This document shows, piece by piece, positions 1 through 9,455 of a DNA stretch of 64,000 bases; the first letter of the stretch is position 1, and every line of letters starts with the position of its first letter. Position numbers and translations under genes: made by a program. The stretch spans positions 1,943,613 to 2,007,612 of the forward strand of contig FN649746.1 of NCBI GenBank assembly GCA_000310025.1. Reading direction: 5' to 3'. The notes below the pieces were generated by a model, which worked only from the letters and a program-made list of their open reading frames with translations, was not told the origin of the DNA and did not search any database. This DNA is from Ectocarpus siliculosus. Lineage: Eukaryota; Sar; Phaeophyceae; Ectocarpales; Ectocarpaceae.

Positions 1-581
1 TTCCCACGATTGAGTACGTCCCTCGGGTGGAACGGGGCGAAGGCACAGCAGACACCAAATGATACCTCTGAGATGAAGGTGTCTTCAATTTTATCGAAAG
101 GTGCATCAACCGCCCGCGAGCGGATGCACGTATTACTTGTGAAGGATCAAAGGATACAACCTGTTCACCTGTTACATTCTGTGGACATGGCGTCGAGTCT
201 CAAACCCAAACATCACTACAGAGGGTTTCGGTGGCGTACTGTACAGACATGGCAGTTTTCGTGGTGAGGTGTTACAGCAGTTGTTTTATGAGGTTTGAAC
301 CTTTTTGCTGTATCCGCCCGTCTGTCTACTTTTATAGGCACGCTTTCCGTCTTTCCGTGAGGCTGGGGATTCGCGCGACTTTTGAGTCACCAACGATACA
401 AGTACGGTGTAGTCGGCCATTCAGCTGACACGTGTTGCTACAGCAGTCCGCATGTCGGTGCTGTGTTCGCCTGTGTCGGGCAATACCTTCCGACGGTCTT
501 TTCCACCGTTAGGCCATTCCTCACGGTGTCTTTTTTCGACCCAAAAAGGGATCTATAATACAACAAATATGACCCCCTTCT
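1..581. other. No gene recognised
   Basis: Short open frames occur on both strands but none has a recognisable domain, convincing splice sites or protein-like composition. I see nothing specific in this stretch. Confidence 0.4.
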
Positions 582-802
582 TACCGTATATGACACAAGA
601 TAACATACCCGCTGGACCGATTTTCAAAGCTCGATTTATCAACAGGAGAAAGAGTTGTAGCGCCGAAAAGGGAGGCGTTGAAACCGTCTGGTCGAGAGCT
701 ATTCGAAAACGCATTGTTTCGTTTATGCGTCTCCTTCGTCGTGGAGTGATCGAGCTTTGAAAATCGGTCCAGGGGGTGTGTTATCTTGTGTCACATACGG
801 TA
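582..802. mobile_element. MITE copy 1, CCGTA-type inverted repeats with TA target site
   Basis: A 221-bp element starts TACCGTATATGACACAAGAT and ends with the near-exact inverse, ATCTTGTGTCACATACGGTA. The inverted repeats run about 55 bp, through an AGCTTTGAAAATCGGTCC-like segment near each end. A TA dinucleotide at both outer edges would be the duplicated target site, as known for Tc1/mariner-type elements. No coding capacity is seen, so it is a non-autonomous miniature element. Related copies lie at 4224, 18722, 51098 and 54729, with a degenerate one near 53940. Confidence 0.85.
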
Positions 803-999
803 TGGTGTTGGTCGATCTTTTCTCGGCAGAGCACCCATAAATGGGGCATTTTTTTTGTAAGACAAGGAAGAACTTCTAACAATTATCTATGTTTTAGAGG
901 GGTAGAGCCGGGTAGATGCTCACCTCCCACCAATCACCCGTCGATTTTGCAAGACATTTTGTAAGACAGAGACAGATGATTGGGCGATGGGCACGACGC

Positions 1000-1620
1000 T
1001 CTCGGCAGAATCACCGAAATCCTCTTGCACAGCAGCACCATACATGTACACATCACGTAGACAACATACGATACAACCAGCACAGCGGCATACGGACTGC
1101 TGTAGGCCAAGGGCAGCCAAAGGCACACATCATGGGAGGCGTTGGGTATGACTCTTGCAGCCCGTTGCCTGCTGTCGGCAGCACAAGCGAGTGACGACGC
1201 AGGTCAATCCGCGGTCCGTCTGCATCACCCTCAACCTACTGATCTTTCTTTGGAGCTTCCCGCACAGACGCATCCCCACAACAGAGAAAACGAGACCTAC
1301 ACACTGCTGTAGGCCAAGGCCGGCCAAAGGCACACATCATGGCTGGCGTCGGAAGCTATTTATAGACCCCGAGGCCTACTGCTAGCAGCGTCAGCGAGGC
1401 AACATGCGAGTGCACACAAGTCAGATCTCTGTCTGCGGTCTCTTCGTCTGCCGGCCGATCTTTGCTTCCACAACAGACGCACCCAGAGACAGAGACAAGT
1501 GGGACGTACACAGCGCTGTGAGCCAAGGGCGACCAAATACACACGTCGTGGGAGGGGTCCGGGCCAATTTTAGAGCCCGTTGCCCTCTACTAGTAGCGAA
1601 AGCGAAGAAAGCAAGTGCGC
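1000..1620. repeat. Degenerate tandem array, period about 205 bp
   Basis: The segment containing CTGTAGGCCAAGG..GCCAAAGGCACACATCATGG recurs at about 1097, 1300 and 1512. Each copy is followed by a diverged GTTGCCTGCTGTCGGCAGC-like block and preceded by a CACAACAGACGCA-like block. About three full units and one partial unit are visible. Open frames inside the array exist in both directions and reflect the repeat, not a gene. Confidence 0.75.
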
Positions 1621-1630
1621 ACCCCCATGC

Positions 1631-1712
1631 ACAGCAGCAGCGGCGGCGGCGGCAACAACAGCAGCAGCAGCAGCAGCAGCAGCACTGCTGCCGCTGAGCT
1701 GATGATGATGAG
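1631..1712. repeat. Triplet microsatellite (CAG/CGG, then GAT)
   Basis: An interrupted run of CAG, CGG and CAA triplets is followed by a short GATGATGAT run, directly after the 205-bp array. No flanking exon supports a coding polyglutamine tract. Confidence 0.85.
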
Positions 1713-1999
1713 AGCTAAACAGCGCTCCCATTCATCCCCTGACTGACTGGTGGTACCGGGTGTGGTGTGAGCGTGCGCACTGGTGACCTACGTGGTGGGG
1801 TAGGCTCCGTCCATATCTATCTGCGCTTGCTTTGATATCTCTCTCCGACCCTTCTTTTCGCGCTTCGCGCGAAATAATTTAATTTCTTTTTGTTGGGCCC
1901 CTATGTATGGGAGGGGAGCCTTTGTCTCTTCCGAGTCATCGACAGATAAAAAGAGACCCTACAACGGCCGTTGTCATATTCTTATATAACCCTTCCACC

Positions 2000-2640
2000 G
2001 CTTTGGTTTTTCGGCGATATATCCGCACAGAGTGAAGCAGCAGCAACTGTAAGGCTATCCCTCGCGAACTGTGGGTATGGTCCATCTTTTGTGGCTGCTG
2101 ATAGAGACCAAGGGGCGATAGGAGGCACGGAAACTGAGGTGGCGAAAGTCACCAGCACGCTGAAAAAATGCCCACCGCTCCAGGAAACTCCAGCAACCAG
2201 TTTTTTTTTCTCTTTTGCCCGTGTCGCAACTTTGGTTTACCGGTACTCCCTCGCCACCCACTAAAGCAACAGCGATGACAAAGGTATGCGCCACAAGCTG
2301 TGTGAATGGTCCGTCTTGTGTGGTGACTGATACAGACCAGGAGGCTTTAGGGCGCTCAGAGATTGTGAGCGCGAGAGTTGCGAACAAGCGGGAAAAATGA
2401 CCCGCCGCATCTTCAAGCAGCTTTTTTTGCTCCTTTGCATGTGTCGCAACTTTGGTTTAGCGGTACTTCCTCGCCACCCACTCAACCAACAGCGATGAGA
2501 AAGATATGCGTCACGAGCTGTGCGTATGGTTCGTCTTGTGTGATGGCTAATACAGACTAGGAGGCGGTAGGGCGCTCAGAAGTTGGGTTCGCAAAGTTGA
2601 CAGTACACGAAAAATGACCCACCGCTGCTGCGTCCAGGCT
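2000..2640. repeat. Tandem array, three units of about 220 bp
   Basis: The block TCGCAACTTTGGTTTA..CGGTACT..CTCGCCACCCACT occurs at about 2226 and 2446, with a diverged first copy near 2000. Each is followed by ATGGTCC(G/A)TCTTGTG..GA..CAGACCA and later by a run of T. It is unrelated in sequence to the 205-bp array upstream. Confidence 0.8.
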
Positions 2641-2819
2641 CTCTCGGCTTGTTTGCCAATCGGGTCGTTCACGTGGTCCAGCCGAATGAAAAAACAACGG
2701 CTACCGCCGGTGCTACCGACCCTGTACCAGCCACATGGCACACCTCGTGTGACCACCGTTAGGGTTTGCGGGGATCAACCGTGGAGAGATTCAAGTTTGT
2801 AGGTAGGAGTCATGCGGTT

Positions 2820-3070
2820 GTGGCCAAAAAAAGATCACAGAAAAAGACAGCCCCGACTTATCCAAATCTGCCCCAGAAAAAGACAGGATGGGCTGTCCAA
2901 AACGGGTTGTCTTTTTTTGTTGACCTTTTTTCCCTGAAAAAAAAGACCGTAAGAAGGGGTTCTGTGGCCAGTTGTCTTTTTTTGACAAGGAAAAAAGAAA
3001 AGACAGCTTCAAAAAGAGTCGTAAGAACTGGCCTTATACAAGGGTCTTCGCGAAAAAAATTCCGGGCACA
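2820..3070. repeat. Purine/pyrimidine-biased low-complexity stretch
   Basis: The stretch is rich in AAAAAAGACAG and its inverse TGTCTTTTTTTG. At least three short inverted pairs of this motif could fold into hairpins. No gene is seen here. Confidence 0.6.
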
Positions 3071-3288
3071 TAAGGGGGAGGAATTCGAAAAATTACCACG
3101 AATCGTCGAAAGGCTACCATGAGGCTTAAATGGATTTCAAACATGCCTCGCTCTCGTTACTCGTTCCGCATCTGCTCGTCAGAAGCCGGCCCACGCTCAG
3201 CCGTGCTATAGGAACACAACTTACCTGCCTTGTAAACTTGCCTTTGCCGCTTCTAGCACTGCACAACAGGGAACATAGTCTCGCAAAT

Positions 3289-3867
3289 CTACTCGTAGCC
3301 TTGGTCTTGTAGGGTTACGTTTGACTTGATCGATCTACCCCGCTTGCTCATGCGGACCCCTGCTTGCGAGTTCTCGCGCGGTGCCTCGCTACGTTCTCTG
3401 CGAGCCGGTCGCCTCTTGCGTTTGCTTTCCACCCCCCCTGCCCGTCCTTCTTCCTCTTCTGCTTCATTTTCGTCGTCGTCGTCATCTTCGTCATCGTCGT
3501 CGTCCTGGCCCTTGTCCTCGTCCTCGCCGTCTTCTTCCTCGCCCTCGTCCTCCTCTCCTTCCTCCTCTTCCTCCTCTTCGTCCTCCTCGCCCATGTTCTC
3601 CAAGGACCGGGTGCCGGCCATGTTACGGCCAAACGAGCCGTTCCCTTCCGTGCTCCCAAGTGCGCCAGAGGGAAGGCCTTCGCTTCCCTGACCATGTCGG
3701 CGAGGCTTCCCGGCTTTAAATTTGTTGAGTACCTTGACCTTCTCGCTCTCCGAGATAGTGTAGGCCTCCTTGAACTTATCGGCCTCCGTACCCGTCGCCA
3801 CAAGTATGTCCTCCTGGTGGCATCTTGTGATGTGCTCGGACATGCCATACTTCCAGATGTAGTTGTC
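3289..3867 (-). CDS. Terminal exon of an acidic-tract protein with a possible zinc-finger-like start
   Basis: This minus-strand exon opens after a good acceptor (TTCTTCTCCTCCCAG) and codes for about 192 residues before a stop. It begins with an aromatic segment, W-K-Y-G-M-S-E-H-I-T-R-C-H, which could be the His/Cys half of a zinc finger. A run of more than 40 Asp and Glu residues follows, then a basic stretch with KRKRR that could be a nuclear signal. Upstream at 3883-4086 a frame with C-G-F-C-G-G-V-G-C may be the preceding exon. It runs into a stop directly before the acceptor, so either a short intron separates the two or the gene is broken there. A nuclear or chromatin role is inference from composition only. 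The acidic run is encoded by GAG/GAC-type triplets and may vary in length. Confidence 0.5.
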   Translation of the reverse strand, partial: DNYIWKYGMSEHITRCHQEDILVATGTEADKFKEAYTISESEKVKVLNKFKAGKPRRHGQGSEGLPSGALGSTEGNGSFGRNMAGTRSLENMGEEDEEEEEEEGEEDEGEEEDGEDEDKGQDDDDDEDDDDDENEAEEEEGRAGGVESKRKRRPARRERSEAPRENSQAGVRMSKRGRSIKSNVTLQDQGYE

Positions 3868-4223
3868 CTGGGAGGAGAAGAATCACTTCAAGACCATGTT
3901 GGTGCACGGTGAGGTATCTGAGCCCACCCTCGCACTGCTCAGGTTCAGAGCTACGGTCTCCTCGCGTGCGTCGCTCCGAGGCGCTGATGGGCAGGTCGAG
4001 TGCACCAGGGGCCTGGCCTTGCCCGGTGGATCGTGAAAGGTGCTGCGGCACCCGACGCCACCACAGAACCCGCAGACAGTGCTCACCTGCTGTCAAACAT
4101 CGCCGAGTGGGTGCTGTTACATGTGTGGTGCTCTGTACAGCAGTAGCGACAAAGAAGCGAGGATGGATTGCTTGTGGTGGCTCCGCGAGCAGTGTTCCGC
4201 GAGCAACTTATCGTCAGCAAGAA

Positions 4224-4484
4224 ACAATCGTTTGACACAAGATACCACACCCCCTGGACCGATATTACTCCACAGCAGTATAGCAAGCTTACTGAGTATA
4301 GAAAAAAGAGAGGCCATGCCAAGAAGGGCGGTGTTGGAAATGCCTCGTGGAGGTCTTTCCGAATAACCAACAACTATTAGAAATATTTGATTTTGGCATC
4401 CTCTTCGTGGAGCATATTACTGCAGTAGTCGAGCTTTGAAAATCGGTCGAGGGGGGGGGGTGGTATCTTGTGTCACCTACGGTA
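4224..4484. mobile_element. MITE copy 2 (CCGTA family)
   Basis: The left end carries TTTGACACAAGATACCACACCCCCTGGACCGAT and the right end its inverse, ending TGTCACCTACGGTA. The outer left bases are diverged, so its target site is not clear. The right arm has a run of 10 G where other copies have about five. The interior differs from copy 1 except for fragments such as CTCGTGGAGG. Confidence 0.75.
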
Positions 4485-4499
4485 ATTGCGGAGAAACCA

Positions 4500-5160
4500 A
4501 GCTTGCTTTGGACAAACAACACACCAAGCGCACACGTTATCCTGTAGCGTGAGGCCTACCCATCGGCGAGATACCTATCGTCAGTTGAGGGTGAAGCGGT
4601 TGTCACAGCCTGATAACCTCTCCCGTGCACACCACTCGAGGTGACGCCGCTGTGATCTACCTGTACCAAACCAGATCTGCAACACCCGCGTTCAGCGGGA
4701 TGGACCTACCATGGTTTCCCGCCGATTGCTTCAGGTTCATGCTTCACAAAGAGGAGATGGTGGAAACCAATTCTGTCTGGGGCTACTATCCTGTGCTTTT
4801 TGCCCTGCTCGTGACGATCCACGTCTGCTTGTCGGGTGCCCTCCGTATGCTTCCCGAATATGTGTTTGCACGTGCGACATCGCCATCCATGTTCCTCTGA
4901 CCAATCAGCCACACGGGCGCTGGCGGGCTAGCGGCAGCTCCTTGGTTCTCGTGGGGGTATGCATGAGACGATTGCGAAGACGTCCCTGTAGTGCGCGGGG
5001 TGTCTGCCATCTATCGGTGTTCTCCACAGCTACACAGCGCCAGCAGCGCCAACGTGATGCACACCGCCGTGAGAGAGCCGGACGCCAAAGCGCCGACGCC
5101 TCGGGGGAAAACCCGGGGATACATGGGTAAATGTCCCCGCCCCCCCCAAAAAATCACTCC
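4500..5160. other. No gene recognised
   Basis: A plus-strand frame at 4625-4900 encodes a hydrophobic segment (WGYYPVLFALLVTIHVCL), but no partner exons or domain were found. I do not call a gene. Confidence 0.3.
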
Positions 5161-5162
5161 CC

Positions 5163-5286
5163 CGGTGCCGCCATCGGGGATGGGTTTTGGTCGCTTGGCA
5201 ACGACGTTGTAAAAGAAGCCGCTCCCACCGGTGTTTGCCATCGGGGTTGGGTTTTCGTCGCTTGGCAGCGATGTTGTGAAACAAGC
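5163..5286. repeat. Direct duplication, two units of about 66 bp
   Basis: The unit CCATCGGGG(A/T)TGGGTTTT(G/C)GTCGCTTGGCA(A/G)CGA(C/T)GTTGT occurs at about 5171 and 5238. The copies differ by a handful of substitutions. Confidence 0.8.
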
Positions 5287-5746
5287 TGATCACTTCGTGA
5301 GCTCGGCAACCAGGTTACCGCTTTTTTTTTTTTGCCTTTGTTTTCTTTTTGCGGTACCTATGAATGGTTGTCGAGTAGATTACGTTGTGCGGGGTCGAGT
5401 AACCTCACTCCGCGCAAGGGGGATGATCGCACCACGTTGTGTTAAAATGGTCAAGCATCCTCGAGGCAGTTACACAGCGCTTCCAACTGTCTCTGGAAGT
5501 CAAAGCACCAGAAAATAGATTAAGTCATACGCAGCTGTCATCCGTACGCAAGGAAGTAAGCACAAGATGCCGAACACCCTTAGCAGGATGCAGCGCACCC
5601 TTCATGCGACTCGCCGAATACCTCACGGCGCTTCACGCTTGGTGATGTGAGAGCCTGGTCCGGTGAGAACCCGGCGTGCTCCGTCCCGGCTTTGTAGGGA
5701 TGCGAGGTCAATGTTCTAACGACTGCGGCATGCACGACTATGAGTA

Positions 5747-5761
5747 CCCCCCCCCCCCCCC
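5747..5761. repeat. Poly-C run
   Basis: A run of about 15 C. Similar C or G runs recur at about 4451, 7130, 8549, 10246, 35181 and 63301, and they mark places where assembly length is uncertain. Confidence 0.9.
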
Positions 5762-6099
5762 AAATGACCCCGATTTTCCATTAGTAGGCCCATGTGTCTT
5801 GAATTTTTTTCGCACAGACCCTTTGCGTTACACCAAATAATAATTATCTATGGGTCAATCACGAAGAGTGCTGCGCACGGGGACTACAGTTTTCCCGAGA
5901 TGGTTGCTGCCGTAATATCCGCACCGGAAGTGAATTTCCGTAGACCACAGCAGAACCATGGTAGTTGCTGATATGCATACGAATACACCACCGTTACTTA
6001 GAAAATATGTACATTTTACAACCAAAAAAAGAATTACCCCTGGGCAAGGGCGCACAAAAAATATTTTTTCTGACACCTAAGACCCTTCTTTTTGGAAAC

Positions 6100-6210
6100 A
6101 TAATCTTGCAATTATATCTTGGCATTTTGACCCAAGATTTGCTCACAATATATTTCCGCGAAGATTTGCAGTATCGCGATTTATGGGGGGAAAATCTTGA
6201 ATGTTGAAAA
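6100..6210. repeat. CAAGATTT-rich block, inverted relative to the block near 7.1 kb
   Basis: The block contains ATATCTTGGCATTTTGACCCAAGATTTGC and then CGATTTATGGGGGGAAAATCTTG. The latter is close to the inverse of CAAGATTTTGTTCCCATAAATCG near 7103-7125. The two blocks may be the two ends of one element of about 1 kb. Confidence 0.5.
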
Positions 6211-6919
6211 TGCGGCGTGTTGTTCCTCTCTTCTGCGTGAAGTTGAAAAAGGCACAACGGCCACTTGGTCCACGGAAGATGCCAAGGTGTGGCGAAACGT
6301 GAGCATGACGCAGTTGTAGAAGGGGCATCCCTCCCCCAGCTGTATTGCCTCCACACTGTGGGTGGATACTAGCGATGGGCGCCTACCTGGGGTGCAAAAT
6401 TGAATCCGTTGCCCACGAGCTCATGTCAAGCGGAGAAAACTGTTCTATTGCTGTCCAACTGACAAGAAAGTGCATCAACCCGAGGCCGATGACACCCATG
6501 CACGTATCTCACGATGCAGCAGGCGTACCGAGGTCAAACCTCCGGCGCTGTTATCTGCACCCATGGATTTGGCTCGGGTGCAAACGGATTGGGTGTGGGG
6601 TGATTCGATGAAGAGATAGAAGCGTCGCACACGACAGAGCAGTGTTGGCAAAACGTTCCTCCTGCAAATTTTTTCTACTTCAAAATAAAGTACTCTTTGA
6701 ACGGCCCCTCGACAGACCGGTGATGACGCACGTGGAACGAGCCAGGGCAAATACGCATTCTTTTCGCGCGCCTTGGTTGTTTTCGTTCGCTGTCGGCGCC
6801 CGTGGCGCCGACACAGTGACGCCAGGGTGCGTTAGAGACCCTTGCGAGTGTGCCACGTGCAGATTTCATGGCGTTATGGACGATTAGGTCGACTGACCTT
6901 CGGTGATCGCGCCGCACTG

Positions 6920-7127
6920 AGGCAAGATTTGTTACGCCGCCTCAAGATTTGTCGGAAGGCTCGTTTCGACAGATCTTGGGTCAAGATTTGTTCGAAAGGG
7001 CAGATTTCGGGCCTCGAGAAATCTTGGCCAAGATATATCGGAAGATTTTGCTCCCATAAATCGTGAAACTGGCAGATCTTGGCCAAGATCAAGATTTATC
7101 GACAAGATTTTGTTCCCATAAATCGGG
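6920..7127. repeat. Cluster of AAGATTT motifs with perfect palindromes
   Basis: Some ten copies of CAAGATTT or its inverse lie in 200 bp. They include GATCTTGGCCAAGATC (about 7075) and ATCTTGGCCAAGAT (about 7018), both perfect palindromes. CCCATAAATCG closes two sub-blocks. No open frame of note crosses the cluster. Confidence 0.65.
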
Positions 7128-7481
7128 GTCTAACCCCCCCGCCCCCCCCGGGGGTGCGAAAAAAGTTTTTTTTTCAGTGGAAAATTTTTGTATAGGCTTT
7201 CTGGGCTTTCTCCCTCTCCATTGCGTGTACTTGCGTGTGGTGGTGTTTACGGCACGACGTGTACGCAGGACCTTGTTACCAGGAAGGTGTAGATTGCTAA
7301 CACTCTGAGCCGAAATATAAGGCATACATTTGGGCGAGAAGACTTAAATCTATGAGTGGACGTCTATTTCGCAGATCGCGGGTTCGAGCCCCGGCAACAA
7401 GCTACCTTTTTTTCCATTTGAGCAAGAAATACATTTCAATTTATTTGTTTTCATTTGTTTTTCGTGGCCCAAAATGGCAGC

Positions 7482-8089
7482 TCAGTTGTCCTCTGTCCCA
7501 TTTTCGCCGGTTGAGTTGAAAAACACTGTATAATATGAAAGGACGTTGGTGATATTGAAGGCCAGAGTGCCAGCAGAAAACTCACAAAAACAATATGACG
7601 CAAATATGTAAGTCTTGCCCCATACGAGCACTTTGAAAAGGTCAATTTTCCGAAGCGAAAAATCCTGAGCATCCCCCGTTATCCCCCGGGGGGGGTGATA
7701 ACGACCTGTCCCCTTTTTTTCAGGGTGGCATATCACATTCATTCATTATGTGTGTGTTGTAGGAGTATTGCCGTGAACGTATTCCGGTCTATAATCATGT
7801 CTGGCACATCAAACTCTAAATATCCCTTATATTCCGGTAACCCCCAAGTGTCCCATATATTTCGGCTCAGAGTGGTACTTCGAAATAAGCTGTGACGGTC
7901 TGGGGACACTTCTAATTTGTTTTTCGAATCTTGAAGTACAACGTTAGTTCTTGAGGACAACCCCTCACCTACAAGTAACTCAGAACTTCTCAAAGCCTCT
8001 GCGACAAGTCCACGACATTTATTTGACCTTGGGCGAATATTATGGCGAAATAACACAACCACAAATGACACACCAGAACCAAATGACAC
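7482..8089 (-). CDS. Two adjacent minus-strand open frames of unknown nature
   Basis: The upstream frame (7739-8089, 116 codons) has a protein-like composition near its end, with W-D-T-W-G-L-P-E-Y. It stops four bases inside the start of a second frame (7482-7742, 86 codons). The base composition here is more AT-rich than in the surrounding DNA. I recognise no domain and see no clear splice sites. It could be part of an unrecognised element. Listed for completeness only. Confidence 0.2.
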
Positions 8090-8560
8090 ATACGTCGAAA
8101 CTTCATCATTCCAAGCTTACACAAGCCGGCAACATACCGAAGAGGGGCTGTCGATGAGCCTACGGCGGTGGCATCACCTTCGCCACGTGCAACACCCAAT
8201 GTCATCCACAATTGCAATTTGCCTTGCATTGTACTTACTATTCACTCCGCGAAGCCCCTCTACCTCCCTCAACCAAGACAAAATCGTCGTTTCTTCGAGC
8301 GCTTTCGCGTCGAGCGCCTTCGCCCTCCATCCTCCTCCCACGGAAAGTATGCTCGTCGTGACCACTCTCCCCAAGCCCTCGCTCTCTCTTTCTCCCCTCT
8401 GCTACGGACGGTACCGCGGCTGGCTGCTGGCTGCGGTCCGCTGGAGCAGGGGCTACGTGGATTGTACTACCCCCTTGCATGAAATGTGCCCCCGTTATAT
8501 ATAGGATTTAGTATGGAATTGTTTGTATAGGAAATTATGTGGCGTTTGGGGGGGGGGGGG

Positions 8561-8660
8561 NNNNNNNNNNNNNNNNNNNNNNNNNNNNNNNNNNNNNNNN
8601 NNNNNNNNNNNNNNNNNNNNNNNNNNNNNNNNNNNNNNNNNNNNNNNNNNNNNNNNNNNN
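8561..8660. other. Assembly gap (100 N)
   Basis: The gap begins directly after a run of about 12 G. The preceding repeat probably stopped the read, and the round size of 100 suggests a placeholder of unknown true length. Confidence 0.98.
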
Positions 8661-8791
8661 GATAATTCCACAAGAGTCGATGGGGATGTGTTGAAGTCTT
8701 CAGAGCAGTGCGTGGGAAGAATTCCGGTTGCGTACCGGGCTTGACGTTTTGTCTCCCCTCCCTTCGATCGCTGCGACTGCGCGCTCCTCAG

Positions 8792-9405
8792 GTTGGAGGT
8801 TGTTTCCTTTCTGCCGCGGCGGGAGGACGACCGTTTCTCCGGAACATGATTCGCTGGCCTCTAGATATGGGCTTCTCGATGTGGCGGAGATTCGGAGTAA
8901 GGTGCGCGCGCGCGTGTGTTTCTATTTGAGCCGTCACGTACTGGACACAGCATGACAGAGAGGGGGCGGTGTCCCTTGAATGCCCAGGAGCAGATTGTTT
9001 TCTGGCAGGATATTCACCGCAAACGACACAACGGCGTATCTATGTCCTGGTCGAAGAGCGACCCAGCTAGGTACATGCAAGTATTTGACAGCGTCAAGTG
9101 AGCCCTGGTGATTGGTCAGCGTCCGCTTTCACCCTGCCGCGTCCCAAATTGCCCGGGGTATACCGTGCCACGGCTACTCTTCTTCAGTCGTGATCTTCGA
9201 AGCGTACCTTGATCTGACGGCCTTTCATTGACCGTTTCCTTCGCAGGAATCCGCCTTGTTGTGCGGAGTATTCTAAATACGAGTCACGCTCGGAACGCGA
9301 CCGATCCAGCATGGTGGCAAGCAGCATGACTGATATGTAGATCAAGAACATGTAGTGCGGATGTATGTGTGGCGGCGAGCTCGTGGCGGTGGAAAGGTGG
9401 AAGGA

Positions 9406-9455
<50 letters not shown>

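Noticed and set aside
7330-7410. tRNA-like GGGTTCGAGCCCCGGC
   Set aside because: Only a B box is present. There is no A box at the right distance and no acceptor stem, and the flanks do not match the SINE body.
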